From assembly GCA_012845835.1 (NCBI GenBank), contig JABAKD010000029.1, positions 8,849,194-8,913,193 of the forward strand: a stretch of 64,000 nucleotides of DNA, written 5' to 3'. This document shows positions 1 through 12,109 of this stretch, piece after piece; positions within the stretch are counted from its first letter, which is position 1; each line of letters starts with the position of its first letter. The position numbers and the translations under genes were made by a program. The notes under the pieces are model-generated. The model did not search any database. It was not told the origin of the DNA and worked only from the letters and a program-made list of their open reading frames with translations. Origin of the DNA: Undaria pinnatifida. Lineage: Eukaryota > Sar > Phaeophyceae > Laminariales > Alariaceae.

Positions 1-487
1 GGACACATCTTTGCAAAAAAGACCGTTCTCCACACAGGGGGAACACAGAGAATAATGCGGGCACCTGACAACCAGACCCCTTTCTGACGAAAAAATAACC
101 ACCAGCACTCGGCGACGGGAAAGTATGCTACACAAGTGGTCCTATCTATGATGTGGAGGTGTCGATAGTACCTATTTTCGGGAGAACACCCCGGGGACGT
201 TTTCTCCGTTTAAAAAACAATTGTTAGAGGAAGTCCCCCCTACCTCTTTATTCTCCCCGGGGATATACCTACATGAAAAAATAACGTTCTCTCCTCCGGG
301 GGAACACAGAGGATAATACCCGGACACCTGTCGAACCCGATTTTTCAACAATATCTACAGAGTACCGTAAAGCCCTAAGATTTGGTTGAAGCTAGTTGTC
401 ATTTATTTGGTACTTGTTATGGTATTCCCATCCCCTTAATCTTACTATATACCTTTATCATACCTGGTATTATTATAAAAATAAAAA
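1..487. other. intergenic, short direct repeat
   Basis: No coding signal is visible. A block of about 50 bp near 25-75, containing GGGGGAACACAGAG and then GGCACCTG-like sequence, recurs in the same direction near 283-335. The spacing is about 250 bp. It is probably part of an unidentified repeat. Confidence 0.45.
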
Positions 488-1745
488 TGCACTCCATCCA
501 GCTGTGAGATCGAAGATTTTGTCGAAACTCATCTTTGCAAGCTGTGTGTGATACTCCGATCGCGCGTATTACGGGTTGTGTGTCCTCATTAAGGATATAG
601 GTCGGCGACTCCCCTTGCAACTACAGTGTAGCTATCAGGGTCAACAGGGTGATGTTAGGCAGTCTGTGCACGGAGACTATAAAAACCCGTTTCTGAGGGG
701 GACAAAATCTGACAGCTGTGGAGGGAAATGCATCCGTTTATCAAGTGAATCCTGTAAGTCGAGTAACCGGTGAGGGGAGGGCGGAGTTTTGAAGGACGTG
801 GGGGCCTGGGTTTGATCAAAAGGGAGCGGGGGTGGGGGGGGGGGGGAGGGGGGGAGAACGGGTGGGGCAGCTCAATTTGTGCGTGGAACTTATAAATTTT
901 TCAAGGGGATAGATCTGACGGTTTTTTGGAAAGAATGCATCAGTTTATCATGGATGGGGGGGGAGTATAATACATACTCTTGCAGCCGGATATGTGAAAC
1001 TGCTGTCGTCAATCTGTGTGTGTGTTCTTTTCAGTCGGCGGCGGCAGCGTTTGTTTTTCTTTTGGCTTCAGCGATCTCGAACAATGGGGAAAGGGGTCCT
1101 TTTTTTTTTACGCCGCACGAACTAGAAGCTCAGTTTAGCTCGTTTTAGCGTACGCATAATATTAATAGTTTCGTGGCGTATTTCTTTGTCTCCGCGAAAT
1201 AGTTCTTCGTTTTTTTTATATGACACCGGAATTATTGTTGTCGCGTCTCCCGAGATGGTTGTCGCTGTAAGACGGTATGCGCGTATGCGGTCGTACAGCC
1301 GCGTGTTTGATATCTTCGTATCGTGTGTTCTATGTTTTATTTTAACTTTCGACCACGCCGAGTGGAGCGTGTGAATTAATAGGTTCTTCCTGACTACTTT
1401 CTTCGCGTCGCGCCCCCACGTCCTTCAAAACTCCGCCCTCCCCTCACCGGTTATTCAACTTACAGGAGTCACTTGATAAACGGATGCATTTCCTTCCACA
1501 GCTGTCAGATTTAGTCGCCCTCAGAAACGGGCTTTATAGTTTCCGCGCACAGACTGACTAACATCACCCTGCTGACCCTGATAGCTACACTGTAGTGAGG
1601 TGCCGACCTATATCCTTAATGAGGACACACGACCCGTATTATTACGCGCGATCGGAGTATCACACACAGCTTGCAAACATGAGTTTCGACAAAATATTCG
1701 ATCTCACAGCTGGAGTGTATTTTTCAATTTTTATAATATAATATC
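488..1745. mobile_element. fold-back element, family E
   Basis: Two long arms face each other. The left arm (about 488-800) is the reverse complement of the right arm (about 1411-1740). Shared blocks include AGCTGTGAGATCGAAGATTT, GTATCACACACAGCTTGC and CCTATATCCTTAATGAGGAC. A further degenerate unit lies at 860-960. About 400-600 bp of unrelated sequence lies between, including a G-rich tract at 825-860. No transposase ORF is visible. Single arms recur at 2.8, 13.3, 38.5-39.1 and 51.8-52.4 kb, so this is a dispersed family. Its superfamily is unknown; it could be a MITE, a fold-back element or a solo-arm derivative. Confidence 0.75.
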
Positions 1746-2314
1746 GACATTTCGATAGCCGGTGCCCGGGCCAATTCTTCGCCCCAGAGAGATGCAAGCT
1801 CCTGTGGCCACAAACCTCGAGACGAATATATATGGCAACATATATAATACCGCGAGGACCATGACTGACTGCCAAACGTATCATATGCTGGACACGAAAA
1901 TGCGGACATAAATCACAAGCCAGCAAACTATGCAACTGCCGTTAAAGCGGGGCAGATGTTCTGTAGCCGTGGCCAAGATACGGCATGCATGCGGTGAAGC
2001 TAAACCTACGTGCGTATGGTGGAGATCCTAGTCCTACGTCTTTCGTCTTGATGTCATTGTGTAACTCGTCTAATTTATCTGGTTTCCTGGATTTCGTGTG
2101 CATACAACATGCCTACTTTTTGCGTCCAGCACCATTGCCATTGCATTTCCAACTCTCTTACATAGAGATGTTGCCTGTGTTTTGCGATGCATGGTGCATG
2201 CCTCGTTGTTTGTGACCACGGAGCTGACATCTCTCAAAGGTGATGTAGAATTAGCACGAACATTGTGAGTGCTGGATGTCACAGGGTAGACAAAACGGTT
2301 AGAAACACGCACGT
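1746..2314. other. no recognised feature
   Basis: Only short ORFs on both strands, none with codon structure or motifs that I recognise. Confidence 0.4.
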
Positions 2315-2624
2315 TTTTTTTTTCATACACATCTGCTTTCTAGCTTCTGGACAAGCCGTGATCCAGGTGTCGTCCCCTTTCCCCCCCCGGTTCTTGCCTT
2401 CAATTTTCATTGCGCATGGGGTTCTGCAATCCCACCGCTCGTCGAATTTTTATCGAGTGTTGCTAACTCACCACGCTCTCGCGCTTTCCGCAAGTCAACT
2501 TGTGCACAATACAAGCAAAAGTCCCCACGAATATATGTCATACGAGTATGCAGTCGGGGGGATTCGAACTCACGAAACTGACCTATACCAGGCTCGAGGA
2601 CAACTTTATACGCCACCGTATCGC
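2315..2624 (-). mobile_element. SINE-1 copy
   Basis: Read on the minus strand it has a tRNA-like head with a B-box (GAACTCACGAA read on plus) at about 2565-2575. It then has the family body (GCGGAAAGCGCGAGAGCGTG-like) and the 3' block (CAAGCCGTG on plus). It ends in an A tail, seen as T10 at about 2315. It is diverged from the 57.9 kb copy. Confidence 0.8.
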
Positions 2625-2814
2625 ATAATGCACTGACCTGACTGCTGTACTCCCTATTGAGCTTTACTCTCGCCGATACCCCGAGGTCAACCGCACACAA
2701 CTATAAAATTTTACACCTCCATAAATAAAACAGAGCAACGTATCACACCGCAGACAGAAACACTCTCTATCCGGAAGAAATATAGACGAATGTAATACTT
2801 TATCTCTATGTTGA

Positions 2815-2995
2815 CCCTGGTGCACAAGCTACACTGTAGTTCCAAGGGGAGTCGCCGGCCTATATCCTTGATGAGGACACACACCCAGTAGCATTACGCG
2901 CGATCGGAGTATCACACAGATTGCAAAGATGAGTTTCGACAAAATCTTCGATCTCACCTCTCTCTGGAGTGTATTTATATTTTGGTAATATATCC
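2815..2995 (+). repeat. family E solo arm fragment
   Basis: It carries the conserved E blocks GGGAGTCGCCGGCCTATATC, GATCGGAGTATCACACA and AAAATCTTCGATCTCAC. The block ends at GGAGTGTATTT, as the right arm of the 0.5-1.7 kb element does. Only the terminal half is present. Confidence 0.75.
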
Positions 2996-4139
2996 CTATC
3001 GTCGCGCATGAAACAGAAAAAAGTTTTTTGTAGTCGACTTTGTACGTCGTACCAGTCGCAGCGCAGCTCTGTTCTTAACGATGTGAAGTTCGCCGTGGTC
3101 TGCGGGAAGATGACTGCCTGGCACTGCGTGAGGGACAAGCACACAGCTATCCAGGATAGTGCGTACATTCGTTCATATATATCCCCATCGTGGCTACGAC
3201 CGTAACAAGGACGAAATCTGTTGGCGGCAGTGCCGTCGTACATCGTGACAACAACGCGCCAAGATCTAGAAAAAAACCTCCATGGCGCGGAGTCACCATT
3301 CAAGATGTAAATCCCTTCTTTCCGGAAGAGGGGAAAACCAGATAAAACGATAAAAACACAATGACTTCAAATTCACAGAATACCCAGAACTCGCCTAGCC
3401 CCTCCCTGCTGCGGCACCCGAAAAACGCGCGCTCTCTGCATTCGGCAGCTTCCACGACGGCAAAGTCACAAGGCTCCATGAAAAATCCACGACGGGTACA
3501 AGCGCCGTAATGTGGTTGAGAGTCATCATTGCTGTGTGGTGCGAGGCGTGGAACTGACCGGGCCCCGAGCACCGAGAATCCCGCAGCTCTCCGCAAAAGA
3601 CGGGCAGCAGGCACGATGGTGCCCTGGCCAATTAGGGAGAAGAACAGGGAAGTCTTATATCTTGTACGCGTACCTCGTATAGACTATATGTTCTACTTTT
3701 TCTCGAGTGATATTTCGACTGTGTACCCCTGAATAGCCAAACGCCCGCAAGAAGGTATACCTTTTTTTTCAAAGCCGAGAGGTACACCTCCCTCCGTGGA
3801 TGTTCAGCTACCGTTGCCATCTCAACTATACAGACCGCTCGCGACGAGGCCAACCCGCGAGTTTGCTCAAACTAAAACACGTCCGCTTCTGCATACATAC
3901 GATGGGTCTGTCGGAATCGCTCATCTACAACAGGTCTCACAGCGAATGGCGTGTATACACCGTGATGCACAGACGAGAGAAATAAATGCACAAAACGAAC
4001 TATTACGGTTCAATACTACAATGCTACCGGTAACCGGTAGCTATTATCTATTACAAGCTGCGAAAACTACCTTAACCCCGCCCTACACCCTATTCTATGA
4101 CCGTAAAATCTAAAATTGTAGCAAGTAGTTACGCAAATT
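2996..4139. other. no recognised gene
   Basis: Short overlapping ORFs on both strands without coding character. An E arm lies just upstream and a SINE-2 core fragment just downstream. Confidence 0.35.
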
Positions 4140-4200
4140 CGATGCGAGTCGACGAGGAAAGAAAATACTTGAAGTACTCTTTCGCGACAACAATGAAGCC
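4140..4200 (+). repeat. SINE-2 core fragment
   Basis: GATGCGAGTCGACGAGGAAA matches the conserved SINE-2 core seen at 58.75 kb and, in reverse, at 9.7 and 37.85 kb. Head and tail are missing. Confidence 0.5.
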
Positions 4201-4285
4201 ACATATGATTACTAATATATGGTAGTGGGGCCCGGAGGGGTGAGAAGAGCCAATTTAGTGATGATCCTGGGGATCGAAGTCACGT

Positions 4286-4375
4286 TTAACCCCTTTAGAG
4301 GCCCCGAACCCCTCCCTATACTAAATCCAAGTAATTCTGTCCCCCAAAACGGGTTTCCAGTTGTAAAGGGGTTAA
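4286..4375 (+). mobile_element. piggyBac-like MITE C (82 bp)
   Basis: TTAA occurs on both sides (4286-4289 and 4372-4375) of an 82-bp unit. The unit starts CCCCTTTA and ends TAAAGGGG. TTAA target duplication with a CCC-start inverted repeat is the signature of piggyBac-type elements. There is no coding capacity. An equally long copy in the opposite orientation lies at 12170-12259. Confidence 0.8.
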
Positions 4376-5685
4376 GGGAGGCAAAAAACATAAAGAAAAA
4401 GTGCGAAGATGTTCAATAGACGGGACGAGCAACAAAAAAAAAATAGTTCCCTCTCCGAAAACGTGGGGTGAAGTGCGCTTCTAAAGACTGATTGTACATC
4501 TACATTCTACGATAGAGGTATAATACGACAACTTCTCACTTTTTTTTTTACTTTTTTGTTGCTGAATGACAGCCCCCCTTCACGCATTTACAACTGGAAA
4601 CCCATTTTTTTTTTACAAATGTGCTTGAAATTAGTACGGGGATGGATTTGGGGGTTCTAATAAAGGGGGTCAATCCATTATCGTCGGAATATCGTTGCCG
4701 TTTTATAATTTTGAACCTGTTTATCGTTTATTGCGTTGCAAACTTGCGGTTTTTTTAGTCAAAATTTGTTTTTTTCGGTGAGGTATAGAAGAGCTTTTCA
4801 AGCCACAGGCACCCCGGACAGAAAAAAAAAAAGTTCCCAAAAACGTGGGTGCACTTCTAAAGGGTTACTGAAGGCAACTCTGCACGCACCTCCGCGATCG
4901 CATCAATTTTTTTTCTCAAGAGGGGGGGAACCCCCGGCCCCCTCGTTGCTGCGAAACGTTCCTTTCATGTGGGTTCCCCGCTACCTACTGTCCTACTGCG
5001 AAAAAAAACTATATTAATTCAGCGTATTTTGCTCCCAAAACGTGGATACAGTTCTAAGTGGTTAAAGCTCCACGTTGCCCCTTTTCTACCCTTTGCACTT
5101 TGCACCCATGTTTGGGGGACAAACACGTTCCACTAGAGCAGGATCGTTTTTGGAGATGAGAAAAGAGTTACTACGAACCAGACGTGCTTGCGTCGCCGTG
5201 GCAAAGCTCGGGCATGCCGAGAAAATGAACTCTCCCATTTACAGGGCTGAGTCGGCAGCATTTCAGGACCAATATCTGCCCGGTGGGCGCTAGTCGGCGA
5301 AGCAATCGAAGACCTCCCCCCCCGGCTGAGGTGGGGTGTTAGAAGCGCCCCCGCAGGGCCCGCGGAAGATGCCTCCGGAGGATCCCACTAGGGGCGCCGT
5401 CGGCGCAGGAAAATGAGCATTTTAGCTCCATTTTACACCAGAAAAGCGCAACAAAAATAAACGAAATTTCCGTATGAGTCCACAAAAAAAAGAAACGGCT
5501 TCAGCCTACTACACAGAAAATGTAACAGTTAGTTCTGCCCCGGACTAGAGGACCGTGACGGCAATTGTTTCAGCCGCAATATTCGGGGATACGAACGAAA
5601 TAGCGCACTCATCGCGGAGCTAGCGGTGCCTAAATTATCCTCTAAAGTAACGCCTTAGATCCCCCCGAGGGGTTATTCGTTAATT
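4376..5685. repeat. degenerate MITE relatives, no gene
   Basis: A diverged MITE C lies at about 4585-4673 (TTTACAACTGGAAACCCA). The motif AACGTGGGTGCACTTCTAAA or close variants recurs near 4460, 4845 and 5040, which suggests another eroded short-element family. No convincing ORF is present. Confidence 0.45.
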
Positions 5686-5770
5686 ATCCCCTTTACAACT
5701 GGAAACCCGTTTTTGGGGACAAAATTAATTGGCTTTAGTATAGGGAGGGGTTCGGGGGCTCATAGCGGTT
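5681..5770 (-). mobile_element. degenerate MITE C copy
   Basis: The internal blocks TTTACAACTGGAAACCCG and TAGTATAGGGAGGGGTTCGG match the 12.17 kb copy. The right terminus has decayed, so the TTAA boundary is lost there. Confidence 0.65.
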
Positions 5771-7120
5771 GAAGGCTATCCGAATCTTGTGCGAAACGCG
5801 CGCGTCGATGACGACGGCAACTCGTAAAACATCTATCATATCACACATAATCATGCAATATCATGCAAAACACGAACGTTTATGCAAAACAAAAGACACG
5901 TGGTATCATACGAATAACATTATTAAACGAGGAAGCTGCTCAATGGACCCACAACTATTGTACGTAGGCTCAGATGGTTGTTCGGACGTACGTCAGCTTT
6001 ACATATACAGCTCTACATATTGTTCCATCATGTATGTGTTCATGTGTGCGTGTGGATCTCGCCGCACGTTGCAATGCCACAGGGCATGCCATTAGGCTCG
6101 AATCCTTTGTGCCAGCATCATTTCTAGTATGATTCGTTCTTTTTTTTTGCTCAAATTAGCGAGCATAATGCCAGCATAATCAGGGCTGAGCCAGCATAAT
6201 CCTCAGCGTACGTGGGAGCATAAAGCGGTAGCCGAAAAGCCCTTACCGGCTACTTTGGTGTTCCTTGTAGAAAACGCCTCCGAAAAATAACAAAACTTTG
6301 CTTAATCTACGTGTAAAAAACGTACAAAGCGCACGCTCTGCCTTATTGTCAATAGCGGCTGGTACACCACTTCAGATTATTCCGCGGAAACTACGGTTGT
6401 ACCGGTAGGTCGATTCCACGTGCTTGACATCTATCTGACGAGCATGATCATTTTCAAGTATTTAGGCGTGGTCGGGAACATGTCGGGGTATCAAATGCTT
6501 TTTTGAGCATAGAAGCGTAATGGAGCGCAATAGTTGCGGAGTAATTCACCTTTTTGGTTGAGCAATGGGAAAAAACGGGCATGAAAGAGGTGGCATAATC
6601 AATCGTCGAAAAATGGCAGCATATGGGATTCAAACCTAAATGTGAGGGTATCCGCAGCCCGCAACGCAATTCAGGATACATGTTTTATCCCTCATTAAAA
6701 ATGCCTTCTTGCATTTGAAACCCATTAAGCCGGATAGTCGGTACCTCCGTTTCACGACTGACTATTAGTCCGACTAATATCTAGTCGTCGACTCAAGTCG
6801 TGCCGACTCACAGCCCTGGCAATGTACCATCCACTGCCGATCAAACTTTCACCGAAACAAAAGAGAGCAATTTGCCGTTACCGTCGAAGTGTTCTTTACC
6901 GCCACACTCCTCGATGCCGTCGAAACGTTTTCCGCGATACTATTGGATTGATCGCTTTTTTTTTGTGAGCAAAAACGCTTACCGACAAAATATTGATTTC
7001 GCCGTTATCTACCGTCCAGCTCTCAGAGGTGTGGCTGTAAGTCAGCAGGATTTCACTTTACAAGCAACTAACCGCTGAGTAGGCGGCGTACTCGACTAGC
7101 TCGCTTTGGCTGGCCAGGCA
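5771..7120. other. no recognised feature
   Basis: Short ORFs only. CAGGGCTG-type motifs occur at about 5244 and, inverted, at about 6811-6818. The flanking 8-mers do not match, so no element is called. Confidence 0.35.
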
Positions 7121-7149
7121 GTTGGCCAGTTCAAGCTGCATTTCATACA

Positions 7150-7358
7150 TCGATTTTTTTTCAGGGCGTTTGACGGGTCGGGCCACTTCTCGCGGTTCGG
7201 ATCGGATCAGGTTGACCGACCCGAGCCGTGATATTATCGATCCGACCCGACCCGTGAAATTTCGAACACTTCCCGACCCGACCCGACTCGACCCGCGACA
7301 TTTATTTGTCAATACCGCCTGCCTTGGCCCGCGGGCGGGGCCATGGCCCGTCAACAGC
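7150..7358. repeat. CCCGACC/GGTCGGG repeat cluster
   Basis: CGACCCGACCCG-type units occur repeatedly at 7240-7300, with inverted GGGTCGGG and CGGATCGGATC at 7170-7210. The cluster ends near CAACAGCCCTG (7348-7358). Read on minus this is a CAGGG-start terminus, like hAT ends. No partner end or target duplication was found, so a truncated hAT end is only one reading. Confidence 0.4.
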
Positions 7359-9099
7359 CCTGGGGCCAGAGTAATTCTGGTTGGCCGGGCTACTCGAGTG
7401 AAGAGCTACCTACTATCGTTGAAATGCTATGTATACCTGGTATCATACGTGTATTATTTCTGTTTACACTCTAATGTCGCAAACTTCCTAGGCCATGCCA
7501 GGGTTCGTTCGTCCAGTCGGTAAGCCTTTCTTTCATCTCGCAGTAACGGGTTGGGGGAGATGTGTAGATCCCCTCTGGTGTGAGGAGCATAAGGAAAGTG
7601 ACGTGCACCTCTGGTTTTGCACGCGGCTCGTGAACAATCGACCCTCAGATTATGACGACACACCACATGCGGTTACGCCGTTGTTCTATATCGAAGAGCA
7701 GAAGGCTGCGACCTTCCGGGATTAACTTGCCAAAATGTACACAGCGACTCGAGCGGAGAAACGCCGTGTCCCGCGTTCAACAAGCCTCCCTGTAAGAAAG
7801 GAAAACGGGCGTTGGACGCGTTTACGATTTGCCTACTCTGGCGCGTAATAACGAACATGATGGACCCTTGCTATCACTGCACAAGTTTCCTACTACTACT
7901 AGTATCGTAAAGTAGCTCCTTTCGCCCCCTAATAGGGGCTAAAATATGGCCTATGCTCAAGCTCCCACTATGCGTGCCGTCGACGAGGAGTGCCTCGAAA
8001 ATCGTCCTCACGCTTTCGCGCTTGGTCACGCCTCACGTTTCATACTAAGGCTCGCGAGAGCGGAGCGCGAATCTATATACTCCGGAGTATATATATTGGA
8101 GTATGGTACTCTAAGCTAAAATACCGCTGTTGATGTATCGCCACAAACCCTAATAGGGACCTTGGTGAGGGAGGGGGTGCTAGGTGCTGATGCTAATATG
8201 ACTAGTATTAAAACGTTGCTCTTACCGTGGACTCGGTGACCACCTGGCCAGTCTTGCATTCGCTTTTGGTACTGTTTGCAGTCGTCGGCGGGCTCCCTGA
8301 AGCAGTGGAGCCTGGAGAGTCAATGCCTGCGTCAAACACATCGCACGGGAAAGAAAGGAAAGGTGGGAAAACACAATGCCATGTTACATCCTCGTTAAAC
8401 TTGCCATAGTATTATTATCAATGCTTCCATGCGACAATGTGCAGTATGGTGGGGTTCAACATCGAACATCCCCAACTGGAAAAAAATACAACGATAAAAA
8501 ACAAAAAATAAACTAATTTTCTTTGGAATCACTATACAACTAGTCTACAGTAGTACCACGCAAATATTATGCAGTAAAAAACCGCAAATAAACGTTTAAG
8601 ACAGACATAACTATTTTTTATGCACGAACAGTATAACTGAAGCACGTTATCGTCCAATTTAACTTCGCCGCTATTTATTTGCCAGGTACTACGATGAGGC
8701 CTGAGTGCAGGACGGCCCTACAAAATCACATTCTGCAGGTTTAGTTGGGCTCTTTTCCCCCGCTTGGCACCCTGATTATGGCACGTGGGCCACCAAAATT
8801 GAGGGCTTCCATCCAAGGACCTCCGAAAGACACCTAAATAAACCAAACGTAAAATGATTTTCATGGTCTGTGACTGTTTTTGCAGAGCCGGCCTGTATTT
8901 TTGCCGGCACCGGGTGCAACAAGTGTTATATATAATATACGTAGGGCTGTCACCCGGTGGAGCGAAACATCGATTGAATGCCTATCGATTTTACTAAATC
9001 TACCGGCTCGCTCGGATATCGAGCGAAAGGAAACAAGCAAGGCAAGCCGGGCCAGTCAATCGAGCCCCAAGCACTCCCACCTCGGTTAGTGGCGGAGGC
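7359..9099. other. no recognised gene; 20-bp palindrome
   Basis: No coding signal. A perfect 20-bp palindrome (TATATACTCC and its reverse complement) lies at 8074-8093, followed by an imperfect repeat of the same motif. Confidence 0.4.
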
Positions 9100-9230
9100 A
9101 CCTCTTTTTTGTTTTGTTGCTCATCCCAAACGTTAAGTTCGCAATTTTTTTTTCCCCTTTTTCTCCTTCCGGAGACATAACTCAGATCCGGGGTCACTCA
9201 GCAGGATCTTCTCCCCACCACTCCCACGGG
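9100..9230 (-). repeat. SINE-2 fragment
   Basis: CATAACTCAGATCCGGGGTC followed by ACTCAGCAGGATCTTCTCCC is nearly identical to 9630-9675. This is the SINE-2 distal body in minus orientation. The two copies flank the 9.3 kb minisatellite. Confidence 0.65.
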
Positions 9231-9289
9231 TTAGTGGCGGAGGCTATATTTCACCCTTGTTTGTAGGTAACCATCCGGCTGTTTAAGGG

Positions 9290-9495
9290 GGAGGGAAGGG
9301 TGATATACTTCAGGGGGGGGTGATATATTTCACGGGAGGATGATATAACTCTGGAGGGGATGACATATTTGAGATGTGGGGATGATATATTTCAGGGGGG
9401 GATGATATAACTCTGGAGGGGATGGCATATTTGAGATGTGGGGATGATATATTTCAGGGGGGGGTGATATATTTCAGGGGGGGGTGATATATTGG
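9290..9495 (+). repeat. minisatellite, TGATATATTTCAGGGGGG units
   Basis: About ten imperfect 18-20 bp units alternate between TGATATATTTCAGGGGGG and TGATATAACTCTGGAGGGGA variants. A longer unit (ATGATATAACTCTGGAGGGG through GAGATGTGGGG) occurs twice in tandem. Confidence 0.85.
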
Positions 9496-9549
9496 AGCGG
9501 GGTTCGGATATTGCCGAAGGGATTCCATAAATCGGGGGGTCCGATAAAT

Positions 9550-9785
9550 CGCAACACACCTCTTTTTATTTTTTTTGCTCATCGCAAATGTAAAGTTCGC
9601 ACTTTTTTTTTCTTCTCTTTCTCCTTCCCGGGACGTAACTCAGATCCGGGGTCACTCAGCAGGATCTTCTCCCCACCACGGTACACGTGCCTTAATTTTT
9701 ATCGCGAGAAATTCAGCCCTTTGTTCCCTCGTCGAGTCGCATCGAATTGCGCTCTAATCGCGGTGAAAGGCGTTTCAGAATAATA
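9550..9785 (-). mobile_element. SINE-2 copy, head missing
   Basis: On minus it carries the core (GCGACTCGACGAGGGAA, then CGCGATAAAAATTAAGGC), the GTGACCCCGGATCTGAGTTA block and an A-rich stretch. The tRNA-like head is not clear. Confidence 0.65.
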
Positions 9786-10059
9786 TACAGTAGTGCTTGT
9801 TGGTCCTATAAAAGACGGTCACTCGAACTAAGGCGGTTGAAATCGGCTGGCCCGACTGTAACTCTGAATACAGCTGCCTAAACGAATAGGACGGCCTCTC
9901 CAATAGGGCGGCCTGAGTCCCTTTGAACTACACCGCCTTATATACCGCATAACACGGCACAAAATACACCCTGACCAGTGATGACATTTTCCCTCATAAA
10001 ATTCATCGGGCGTGCTGTTGTGGGGGTGTGTGCTATCGAACGCATCCGTGGTGATAGGC

Positions 10060-10290
10060 AACATGCACGGGAGGCTCGGGTGTGTGGTAACGGGGGGGGT
10101 TGCTAACGAGGAGGCGTGATAACGGTATGCATGACTGCTGAGGAGCGGTGTTACCAAACCTCGTCCAGATTGCAGACAGTGTGATAACAAGAGAGTGTGA
10201 TAGCAAGGGCTCGACAACAACAGGGGTGGGTCGGAAATCAGGGGTGTGATAACAAGGGGTGTGCTAACGCGTGAGAGTCTTAAACTAGTT
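10060..10290 (+). repeat. degenerate GTGTGATAACAAG minisatellite
   Basis: The short motif GTGTGATAACAAG and variants (GTGTGATAGCAAG, GTGTGCTAACG) recur irregularly. No gene is seen. Confidence 0.55.
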
Positions 10291-12109
10291 TGCTTTTCCA
10301 TTACCACGCCAAGCCGGTGGCGCTAAGCCCCACACTTGAACCCGGTAATGACAGCAAACTTCCACGCCTTGCTGTCATACCGGAGAACGTGAATGGCTGG
10401 GCATCAATTAGCTGGTGCGCTTGCACAACGTTCGTCGGGCAGGGTTTTATTGCTGTCAAGGACAACAGGCGCCGGAGGCGGGGACGATAATTGAGATACC
10501 TTGGTTGTTGTCGCTGTAGGCAAACGAAATGTTTTAGGTGTCTAAAGGCACGCGGTAAAACGGTTTTCGGGCGTATATTTTACAATAGACTCATTTGTTT
10601 GCCTCCGGCGGTCCTTCGGGAGAACTACATGCCTGGCGTGCGTGAGCACAGCACGCCTTCCAGCTCATGTTGCGCTTCAGACAGTAGACGTCGGAGCCCT
10701 AATATTTGCCGCATTCTTGGGTTACCGGTACCATTAGTTTCAATGCTGGGACAATTCCCGGGGATTGCACCCTCAGATATTTCGTGCCCCGCTGAATAGT
10801 TAACATTTCTTTCGTGACCTGGTCTAATCATACAAAGATGCTGTGTCTAGCCAACGCCCAGAGCAACAGTACACCGTAGCAGTGCGCACTGGTCTGTTTT
10901 ATATATACCGAAGCATGAAACGGTTCACGCGGCAAGTCCCGTGATTGGCCACAAAACTACTGCCGGCACCGGCACCGGTTGTCGGAGCTTGGGGTACGCC
11001 AGCAGGAGGAGTAATAGCGGACGCTGTATCGGTATTAGCAGTACCGGTAACGCAAGCGGGCTGATCCCGGAACTAAACGACGTCCTCGTTGCGCGGGGTG
11101 CGGGAGCAGCAACTACCGGTGGGTTTGGGGCCGCAGACTCGTTCGGCCCACACTTTCATGGTGCGAAACAATTGCCCCCATGCTAGTGTCCATACCGGCG
11201 CGTGTCGTGGGTGAATGGTATCCACCACCTGTAATAGAGTGCCAGTATAGCTGGCAATACATTCGGTAAGATAGCCCGCAGAGTGATGGTCTATAGGCCA
11301 CAAGAAGATAATCTTAAACGGGATATATATCCTGAGTGGAAAAGGTAACCCGTAGAATCTAACTAGCTTATACCACAAGAGCTTTCTCGGTAATGGAACG
11401 TTCTTCCTCTGGACAAGATAGATAGATGTAAGCGCATGAAGCGTTCACAGGAATATAGAACACCCAGGAGAACGTTCCTTGTACGTTCCATTGGGTAAAA
11501 GTCCAGAAGAGAGCACAGCAGCAATGCTGGGGGGAAGCGAACTCTGTGAGCCTCACCCCACCCCCATGCTCTCATTCCTCCTTTGCTGTCTCTTCGAGAT
11601 TCTCATAGCTCAACGCCAATAATGATAAATCTACAAAGAAGAACCGGTGCTGTCTCCAAGCGAAGCTGATACCCCTGCGTCCCTTCCCTCACACCTACCC
11701 GGCACCACGACTTATCACACGCACCAGTCTGACGGTGTGATAAGTTTGGAATTCGATGTTCATGTCAGGCGCGCCTTCACGTGGGGTGTGGTATTCAACG
11801 TTCCCCCGAGTGATAAAATGACGGTCGACAAACGAACCCAATATTTTTATACATCACCGGGTGTGCTCATGTGTGGGGGAGTGGGGTGTGCGTGCTTCCG
11901 TGTTATACGGTAGGCCCCATCACGCTACTGCCTATATTGTAGAAAAGAGTCGCTATCCACTATGGCGATCTGATTTCAGAGGACAGTGTCCTATCTAACC
12001 ACTTTGGAGATGATTCACTGCTGTCTGTCGCAACCATTTTTTTGTGATTCCTATGTCGATTAAATCATACGGTTGAATCGTAAATCAGCTGGCTGCGATT
12101 CCCAGCCAT
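10291..12109. other. no recognised gene
   Basis: Short ORFs on both strands lack recognisable motifs. A small hairpin with CTTATCACAC and GTGTGATAAG arms lies at about 11711-11744. Confidence 0.35.

Noticed and set aside
5244-6818. Second hAT element with CAGGGCTG ends
   Set aside because: Only about 16 bp of the ends correspond, and the flanking 8-mers (CCCATTTA-like and GCAATGTA) do not match.
8943-9050. TAGGGCTGTCACCCGG as a hAT left end
   Set aside because: No mirrored partner or target duplication was found in the window.
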